Source: Berberis thunbergii
Taxonomy: Eukaryota; Streptophyta; Magnoliopsida; Ranunculales; Berberidaceae
DNA length: 64,000 nt
Reading direction: 5' to 3'
NCBI GenBank assembly: GCA_003290165.1
Contig: QNQO01000653.1
Coordinates: 186,001 to 250,000, forward strand
The stretch's first letter is position 1. Each line of letters opens with the position of its first letter. This document shows, one piece after another, positions 58,284 through 64,000 of this stretch. The notes below the pieces were generated by a model. That model did not search any database and had not been told where the DNA came from. It worked only from the letters and a program-made list of their open reading frames with translations. Position numbers and translations under genes: made by a program.

Positions 58284-59219
58284 CCTTGAATTTCAGAAAT
58301 TGGGGTCTGAGCTCATCTCCAACCCCAATTGCATCTAAAACCCTCCACCCATTCTTGAATAGGGTCAACGATGTTCCACCAGTTCGAAGTGAATCGACCT
58401 GCTCCAACACTAAGGATCGAACACTAAGCCTAAAAACATAATTAAATCTTGTAAGTTTTCATTCAACTAAAACATTTAAGGGAGATAGTGTGTGATTTGT
58501 ACCTGTGAAGGGATAGAGCAGTGGCAAGACCAGCAATTTCAACACCAACAATGACCACGTCCTCCTTCCGAGGTTTGACGGATGATGAAGAAATGGGGTT
58601 TGTAGTTAGAGATTGGATTCGAAAAGGAGAGTTTCTTATTCTTGTTTAGGGATGAAAATCGAACCGTCGGTTCGGTTTTTCACCTAAACCGTGAACCGAA
58701 CCGACTTAGGTCGGTTTAAATTTCAAACCGAAACCGAACCGACCATTAACAAATCGATCCGAAACCGAACCGATTCCAATTTATGCAAACCGTAACAGAA
58801 TCGAACCGACTAAAATTGAACCAAAACCGAAATAAAACCGAACCGAATATTTAAACATATTATATTATTTATATATAAAATATATTTTATTTTATATATA
58901 AATAATATAATATATTTAAATATTCAGTTCGGTTCGGTTTGGTCGGTTTAAATCACATAGAAACCGAAAATCGAACCGACCACTTCGGTTTTGTATTTTT
59001 TTAAACCGAAACCGATCCAAACCGAATTTAAATCGAACCAATCGGTTCGGTTTTGATCGGTTCGGTCGGTTTGATCGGTTTTTTGTTCAGCCCTATTCTT
59101 GTTGTTGTAGTGGGAAAGTGGAGGTCAGGTGAGTGAGATGGAGAAGGTGAGATTGGTAAATGAAGAAGAGCAAGAGCTGAGGAAGCTGAGAAGGTGAGAT
59201 GGAGAAGGTGAGATTGCAA
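58284..59219 (-). pseudogene. Captured 5' exons of a FAD-dependent monooxygenase with transit-peptide-like start, cut by a MITE
   Basis: Exon 1 starts at Met 59219 with MQSHLLHLTFSASSALALLH, a Ser/Leu/Pro-rich leader like a plastid transit peptide, reaches 59096, and continues after the MITE from 58646 to 58503 with KEDVVIVGVEIAGLATALSL before a GTACAA donor. If the MITE and one 8-mer are ignored, the frame is continuous. Exon 2 (58429-58284) follows a TTTTTAG acceptor in the right phase: SLVLEQVDSLRTGGTSLTLF then NGWRVLDAIGVG, ending at a GTAAAT donor. This matches the FAD-binding start of plant zeaxanthin-epoxidase-like/MO1 monooxygenases. The GxGxxG fingerprint is GVEIAG, so one Gly is lost. 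The rest of the enzyme is missing. Confidence 0.85.
58647..59095. mobile_element. Palindromic hAT MITE nested in the captured exon, 449 bp
   Basis: Starts TAGGGATGAAAATCGAACCG, ends reversed TAGGGCTGAACAAAAAACCG. TTCTTGTT flanks both sides (58639-58646, 59096-59103). The two halves, full of GGTTCGGTT/AACCGAACC, are inverted copies around an AT-rich palindrome (about 58845-58930), so a transcript would fold into a long hairpin. Confidence 0.9.
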
Positions 59220-59606
59220 AATTTCTTCTCAGTTCATTCACTAACGACGCTGGTGATGGAGGCGAAGAGAGAAAGAGAGTTACGAAGAAGAAGAGATGGA
59301 GGAGCAGTGAAGGCGAAGGTGATGGAGGCGAAAGAGAGTTAACGAAAGTTAGTATTTAGGTTTTTAGTTTGTAAACGTGATTTGAAACAGGTCCAACCCG
59401 GACCGATTCTTTTTTAAAATTGGGAACCGGGACCGGACTGTTTTATAACTGACCCGAACCGTATCTAAAAACACATATTTAAAATTCGGACCGTTTAGAG
59501 CAAAGCGGTCCGGTTCGATTTGAACCCGCGGATCCTCGACCCGTTTGCCCACCCCTAGGCCGCACAACCCTTGTACACAGGCAGTCAGCAAGCCTCGCTG
59601 CAGAGA

Positions 59607-60475
59607 ACGATTCTAGCTGGCCTGGGTCCAGCGCCTGGGAGGCTCCTTGGCACGTGCCAAGGAGGGTGTCTTGCACGTGCCCGACCAAAGTTTTAAAAAA
59701 AAAAAAAAAAAACTCTCCTGCGCCTCAAAAGAACTCAACACCTCGGCTCCCTAAAAAAAAAAACTCTCCTGCGCCTCCTCCCTCAAGCTCCTGCGCCTCC
59801 GCTCCTGCCTCCGCAACAAGAACAACCCTCCCTGCTCCTCCGCTCGCTCCGCCTGCTCCTCCCTTCTCCTCTGCTCCGCTCGCTCGTCCTCACGCCAAAT
59901 CTGCTTGTTAGTGTGGAGTGTGTTTGAATATAAATGATTTAGAACTGCATTGGAGGATTCCACTTGCAATTGATGTAAATGATTTAGTCTTTACGTGTGG
60001 TTGAATATATATATATGTATTGCATTTTCATCCCATTTCTTTACTGACTGAAAATTTACTCTTTTGGTTTTTGATTTATGTTGTTGTAGTCCATACCCAT
60101 TTCTTTCTTGAGAAACTTGATTGGAGATAAGCTTCATGGAGTATAAGCCATTTTGAAGACTGGTTATCATAGTGTTTAAGGTGATGAAGAGAAGACATTT
60201 TGAAGATGGGTGGAGTGGGTTTGCTCTTGCCCATAATATACATACTGGATTATTATTATTATTATTGGAGATAAGCTTCATGTGGGTAGATCATGGAGAG
60301 TTAAAGTTGTGGATGGAAGGTCTCTTGAAGTGAATCAATTAGTTATAACCCCCCCAAAAATGAAACTCACTCATTTTGTTTTTGGCACTTGAATCAGAGA
60401 TTTGCTTTCAATGTGCTGTTAGCAATATTTTCATTGATTTCATTGTGCTATATGCATGATATGAACTGACCCGTT
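59607..60475. repeat. Left arm of the inverted repeat
   Basis: From outside in: CACGTG-containing GC-rich end, A-run, CTCCTGCGCCTCC/CGCTCGCTCC minisatellite, then AT-rich sequence with a five-unit ATT microsatellite (about 60251-60265). No gene supported. Confidence 0.75.
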
Positions 60476-60516
60476 TATGTCCTTTCTTGCAGGTTATAGC
60501 ACTTGCTACAGATTCA

Positions 60517-60625
60517 ATCAAGCATTATGTTGTAGATGGAATTCCTTCTACCCTTTAATAATCCTTCAAGGGCCCTTCTACAACATAATGCTTGAAGGAT
60601 TATTAAAGGGTAGAAGGAACTCCGA
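60517..60625. repeat. Short inverted rearrangement at the start of the PPR fragment
   Basis: GCATTATGTTGTA and CCTTCTACCCTTTAATAATCC appear first in reverse complement, then again in sense within the PPR frame (TACAACATAATGC, GGATTATTAAAGGGTAGAAG). The order of the two inverted pieces is swapped, which suggests template switching during repair. Confidence 0.8.
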
Positions 60626-61313
60626 AGCGATCAAGCTTTTTGAACTCATGAAGGCCAAGGGCCCTTCTCCAAGTGTTCGAAGTTACACTATCTTGATCAG
60701 GGACTTGTGTGCTGCAAATAAAATGGATCGAGCTGTGGAGTACTTTGACGACATGGTGAGTGTTGGTATTAATCTGGATCCCGCTGTTTATACATGTTTG
60801 ATGGTTGGGTTTGGAAACCAGAATCAGATGTACAAGGTCTATGGGTTGTTGAAGGAGATGTCAGAAAAGGGTTGCCCCCTCCCCCCCCCCCCCCCCCCGG
60901 ACGGGAGAACTTATAATGCTCTCATCAAGATGATGACCAATCGAGAAATGTCGGACAATGCAGTTAGGTTATACAAGAAAATGATACAAAGTAGCTGTAA
61001 GCCAACGATCCATACTTACAACATGATAATGAAATCCTACTTCCATCTAAAGAATTATGATATGGGGAGTGCAACTTGGGATGAGATGATTTGTAAAGGG
61101 TGTTGTCCCGATGACAACTCTTATACCGTTTTCATTGGGAGTCTAATAAAAAATGGGAGACCGGAAGAAGCTTGTAAGTACATTGAGGAAATGATAGAGA
61201 AAGGTATGAAGGCGCCACAGCTTGATTACAATAAATTTGCAGCTGATTACTCTAGAGCAGGGAAGTCAGACATATTAGAGGAACTCGCCCAAAAAATGAA
61301 ATTCTCGGGCAAG
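60574..61313 (+). pseudogene. PPR protein fragment (C-terminal repeats)
   Basis: Open frame with about six pentatricopeptide repeats: FYNIMLEGLLKGRRNSEAIK, SYTILIRDLCAANKMDRAVE, YTCLMVGFGNQNQMYKVYGL, TYNALIKMMTNREMSDNAVR, TYNMIMKSYFHLKNYDMGSA and SYTVFIGSLIKNGRPEEACK, then APQLDYNKFAADYSRAGK. This matches the C-terminal half of a plant mitochondrial-type PPR protein. An 18-C run (60881-60898) adds several prolines between repeats but keeps the frame. The N-terminal half is absent; the C-terminal tail after KFSGK is replaced at about 61314 by LTR-like sequence. Such proteins bind organellar RNA; this copy is probably inactive. Confidence 0.8.
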
Positions 61314-61740
61314 TTAGTGCTTTGTATTGCTAAGAGTGCAACTGTTAGTGCTCTGTTAGGAAGGGTGACAGTTAGATGTCTATATGTCTGTTAAGAATAA
61401 TTGTCAATATATGTGAGAGTAGCTGTCAATAGGAGAAGTGCTATAAATAAGGAACATTAGGAGAAAAAGGGCATTCATTGACTAGAGTGAAATTGTATAT
61501 TGAGCCATTGCTCAAGGAGAGTTAGAGCCTCTCAAATAGCTCAAAAGGGAGACTAGCAATCTTGAATTTGCTATTACATTCTCTGTATCTACAATTTCAT
61601 TTGATATATACAATACAATCACTCTTTCTTCATCTTTACTTCAGCTTATCTTCTATAGCAGATCATTGTTGATTTCTTTATCAATTCACTGTTAGAATTG
61701 AAGATTGCTCGACTGAATCTGCAGCAAGAAAGAACAGAAA
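61314..61740 (+). repeat. Copia-like LTR sequence, boundaries unsure
   Basis: Contains TGTTAGTGCTCTGTTAGG, a TATAAATA box (61443-61450) and a stop-rich leader with CATTCTCTGTATCTACAATTTC, as in short Copia LTRs. It replaces the PPR C-terminus. The exact ends and a target duplication could not be found, and no second LTR is present. Confidence 0.5.
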
Positions 61741-62040
61741 TAGATCAGTTCATATCATGCATATAGCACAATGAAAGCAATGAAAATATTGCTAACAACA
61801 CATTGAAAGCAAATCTCTGATTCAAGTGCCAAAAACAAAATGAGTGAGTTTCATTTTTGGGGTTATAACTAATTGAATCACTCCAACAGACCTTCCATCC
61901 ACAACTTTTAACTCTCCATGATCTACCCACATGATGACTACTCTTCAAAATAGCTTCTCCTCTATCAACATTCTCTTCTTTTAAGTTGTCCATGAAAGAC
62001 ATGGGTATGGACTACAATAACAAAAACCAAATAAAGTAGT
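61741..62040. repeat. Inner block of the right arm
   Basis: Inverted copy of about 60270-60475, then a segment with CATGGGTATGGACTACAATAAC matching 60085-60105 reversed; the middle of the left arm is missing here, and AGCTTCTCCTCTATC-type sequence stands instead. Confidence 0.65.
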
Positions 62041-62323
62041 AATATTTATTTATTGTGGAGCTTTAGTCTCTTATTGATTTTGTTTAGCTAAAAAACTGCT
62101 AATTGAGTGAGGAGTACTACTCACCAGTTGTTGGTAGGAGGTGGGTAAGATGGGCTGGAAGAAGTGGTGAGGCTTGTAGTTTGCTTGGCTTCTTGAATTC
62201 TTCATTGTATGATATCAACTCTCTTGCTTTTGATTTCAATTGCAAAGATACTGTGATTACTTCTTGCTTTTGGAGAGAACAAAAAGTGTGGGGGAAAAAT
62301 AGATGATAAAGAAGAAAAGTTGT
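62041..62323. other. Right-arm segment without a left-arm partner
   Basis: A plus frame (62103-62306; VRWAGRSGEACSLLGFLNSS...) has no recognisable domain; perhaps another captured piece. Confidence 0.35.
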
Positions 62324-63637
62324 AGCCAATGCAAGTTCATGTTACATCTCTCAAGGATATCAATGCTTGCAGGGATGCTGTCAATTTATCAACAACTAAC
62401 GTAAGATAGTTTCATCTGAAGAATAAAAAAAATAACAATAATAATAATAATCCAACATGTATATTATGGGTAAGAGCAAACCCACTCCACCCATCTTCAA
62501 AATACCTTCTCTTCATCACCTTAAACACTATGATAACCAGTCTTCAAAATGGCTTATACTCCATGAAGCTTATCTCCAATCAAGTTTCTCAAGAAAGAAA
62601 TGGGTATGGACTACAACAACAAAAACCAAAAACCAAAAGAGTAAATTTTCAGTCAGTAAAGAAATGGGATGAAAATGCAATACATATATATTCAACCACA
62701 CGTAGAGACTAAATCATTTACATCAATTGCAAGTGGAATCCTCCAATGCAGTTCTAAATCATTTATATTCAAACACACTCCACACTAACAAGCAGATCTG
62801 GCGTGAGGACGAGCGAGCGGAGCAGAGGAGCAGGCGGAGCGAGCGGAGGAGCAGGGAGGAGCAGGCGGAGCGAACGGGGAGCAGGGAGGGTAGCAGGGAG
62901 CAACAGATCTGGCGTGAGCGAGTGGAGGAGCAGATCTGGCGTGAGCGAGCGGAGGAGCAGGGAGGGTAGCAGATCTGGATAGCCAATGCAAGTTCATGTT
63001 ACATCTCTCAAGGATATCAATGCTTGCAGGGATGCTATCAATTTATCAACAACTAACGTAAGATAGTTTCATCTGAAGAATAAAAAAAATAACAATAATA
63101 ATAATAATCCAGCATGTATATTATGGGTAAGAGCAAACCCACTCCACCCATCTTCAAAATACCTTCTCTTCATCACCTTAAACACTATGATAACCAGTCT
63201 TCAAAATGGCTTATACTCCATGAAGCTGATCTCCAATCAAGTTTCTCAAGAAAGAAATGGGTATGGACTACAACAACATAAACCAAAAACCAAAAGAGTA
63301 AATTTTCAGTCAGTAAAGAAATGGGATGAAAATGCAATACATATATATTCAACCACACGTAGAGACTAAATCATTTACATCAATTGCAAGTGGAATCCTC
63401 CAATGCAGTTCTAAATCATTTATATTCAAACACACTCCACACTAACAAGCAGATCTGGCGTGAGGACGAGCGAGCGGAGCAGAGGAGCAGGCGGAGCGAG
63501 CGGAGGAGCAGGGAGGGTAGCAGGGAGCAACAGATCTGGCGTGAGCGAGCGAAGGAGCAGGGAGGAGCAGATCTGGCGTGAGCGAGCTGAGGAGCAGGCG
63601 GAGCGAGCGGGGGTAGCAGGGAGTAGCAGATCTGGCG
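62324..63637. repeat. 657-bp tandem duplication in the right arm
   Basis: AGCCAATGCAAGTTCATGTT starts both units (62324 and 62981). Over the first 480 bp I see only a handful of single-base differences, so the duplication is recent. The GC-rich minisatellite at the end of each unit differs in copy number. Confidence 0.85.
62805..62976. repeat. GC-rich minisatellite (GAGCAGATCTGGCGTGAGCG type), first copy
   Basis: Irregular units of AGATCTGGCGTGAGCGAGCG plus GAGGAGCAGGGAGG. They are open in several frames on both strands because of composition, so no protein is called. The related array lies at 63455-63665, and inverted at about 59765-59900. Confidence 0.8.
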
Positions 63638-63665
63638 TGAGCGAGCGGAGGAGCAGGGAGGGTTG
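63455..63665. repeat. GC-rich minisatellite, second copy
   Basis: Same unit family as 62805-62976, with more AGATCTGGCGTGAGCG units (about four). Confidence 0.8.
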
Positions 63666-63913
63666 TTCTTGTTGCAGAGCAGAGGAGCGGAGGCAGGAGA
63701 GGAGGAGGCGTAGGAGCTTGAGGGAGGAGGCGCATGAGAGTTTTTTGTTTTTTGAAGAAGCCGAGGTGTTGAGTTCTTTTGAGGCGCAGGAGGGTGTTTT
63801 TTTTTCTTTTTAAACTTTGGTCGGGCACGTGCAAGACACCCTCCTTGGCACGTGCCAAGGAGCCTCCCAGGCGGCCACCCAGGCGCTGGACCCAGGCCAG
63901 CTAGAATCGTTCG
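63638..63913. repeat. Outer end of the right arm
   Basis: Inverted match to 59607-59830, including GGCACGTGCCAAGGAGC. Compared with the left arm it has an extra GGCGGCCACCCA near 63872. Confidence 0.75.
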
Positions 63914-63960
63914 AGGTCCAACTGGAGACTGTAATTACTGCAGAACATGATGGATGTGGG

Positions 63961-64000
63961 TAGGGTGGGCACGGGACGGGATGGGACGAGATATGTCCAT
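63961..64000 (+). mobile_element. Probable start of another hAT element (runs off the window)
   Basis: TAGGGTGGGCACGGGACGGG fits the TAGGG-TGGGC terminus of the hAT copies at 25824 and 57726. Only 40 bases are visible. Confidence 0.45.

Larger units (their letters stand above)
57726..59557. mobile_element. hAT element carrying FAD-monooxygenase exons, 1.8 kb
   Basis: Ends TACGGGTGGGC and, reversed, TAGGGGTGGGC (10 of 11 match). GGCCGCAC lies on both sides (57718-57725, 59558-59565), a perfect 8-bp duplication. Subterminal regions are full of GGTCCGG/GAACCG phrases. No transposase. It carries two minus-strand host exons (58284-59219) and a nested MITE (58647-59095). Confidence 0.9.
59607..63913. 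repeat. Large inverted-repeat structure around a PPR gene fragment
   Basis: Left arm 59607-60475 and right arm 61741-63913 are inverted copies. Their outer ends share GAACGATTCTAGCTGGCCTG and the block with GGCACGTGCCAAGGAG; inner ends share GTTCATATCATGCATATAGC (reversed). The right arm is longer because its outer block is duplicated in tandem and an extra segment (62040-62320) is present. No target duplication is evident beside the outer ends. It could be a long-TIR transposon or an inverted duplication. Confidence 0.75.

Noticed and set aside
62727..63858. Glu/Arg/Ser-rich or Pro/Ala/Ser-rich open frames over the minisatellite
   Set aside because: Composition of the GAGCGAGCGGAGGAGCAGG repeat keeps stops away in both directions; no protein evidence.
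1..64000. CRISPR arrays, bacterial operons, riboswitches, rRNA genes
   Set aside because: None seen; repeats present are TE-derived or simple repeats, and the sequence is eukaryotic.

Overview
This is a window of plant nuclear DNA, most likely from a eudicot with a repeat-rich genome. The signs are AT-rich introns with GT/AG borders, plant-specific families (plant mobile domain, FAR1/MULE transposase, PPR protein, serpin, U1-70K, mitochondrial HSP70 fragments) and dense LTR retrotransposons using tRNA-iMet primer sites. I cannot name the species. No bacterial-type operons, CRISPR arrays or viral genomes were seen. Only one gene looks intact: a single-exon gene of unknown function at 27229-28761. 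Almost everything else is transposable element (TE) sequence, often nested, with defined ends and target-site duplications (TSDs) in many cases.

Layout. (1) 1-14316: a minus-strand Tat-lineage Ty3/gypsy element with gag and protease, no reverse transcriptase, and a long opposite-strand ORF. Its left LTR is split by a 7.0 kb Tekay-like element with 3 kb LTRs and almost no interior (387-7394, TSD GTTGT). (2) 14317-20019: two related TIR elements, then a 2.3 kb Copia-like element carrying the antisense 3' end of a mitochondrial HSP70 gene. (3) 20267-25823: a broken serpin next to a CACTA-type MITE, then a decayed LINE ORF1 split by a hAT MITE. (4) 25824-28761: a hAT element carrying the first exon of U1-70K, ending about 170 bp upstream of the intact gene. 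(5) 30972-43866: a 12.9 kb Mutator-like element (MULE) with matching termini and a perfect 9-bp TSD. It encodes a FAR1-type MULE transposase with a C-terminal OTU-like domain on plus and a multi-exon plant-mobile-domain gene on minus; each gene is cut by a separate solo LTR. (6) 44045-49887: a minus-strand Tekay-like gypsy remnant abutting a TRIM-like element. (7) 50805-56383: a complete but dead chromovirus whose in-frame stops look mostly like C-to-T decay. (8) 57726-59557: a hAT element carrying the transit-peptide and FAD-binding exons of a monooxygenase, itself cut by a palindromic hAT MITE. (9) 59607-63913: a large inverted repeat around a rearranged PPR gene fragment, with a recent 657-bp tandem duplication in the right arm. 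Another hAT-like end begins at 63961.

The main theme is gene-fragment capture. At least three independent non-autonomous elements (one LTR, two hAT) carry recognisable host exons, and a fourth structure surrounds a PPR fragment. The second theme is that the MULE seems to have been a multi-gene element (transposase, OTU-like protease and mobile-domain protein), later silenced by base decay and two solo-LTR insertions. All calls come from reading sequence by eye; no alignment or database search was run.
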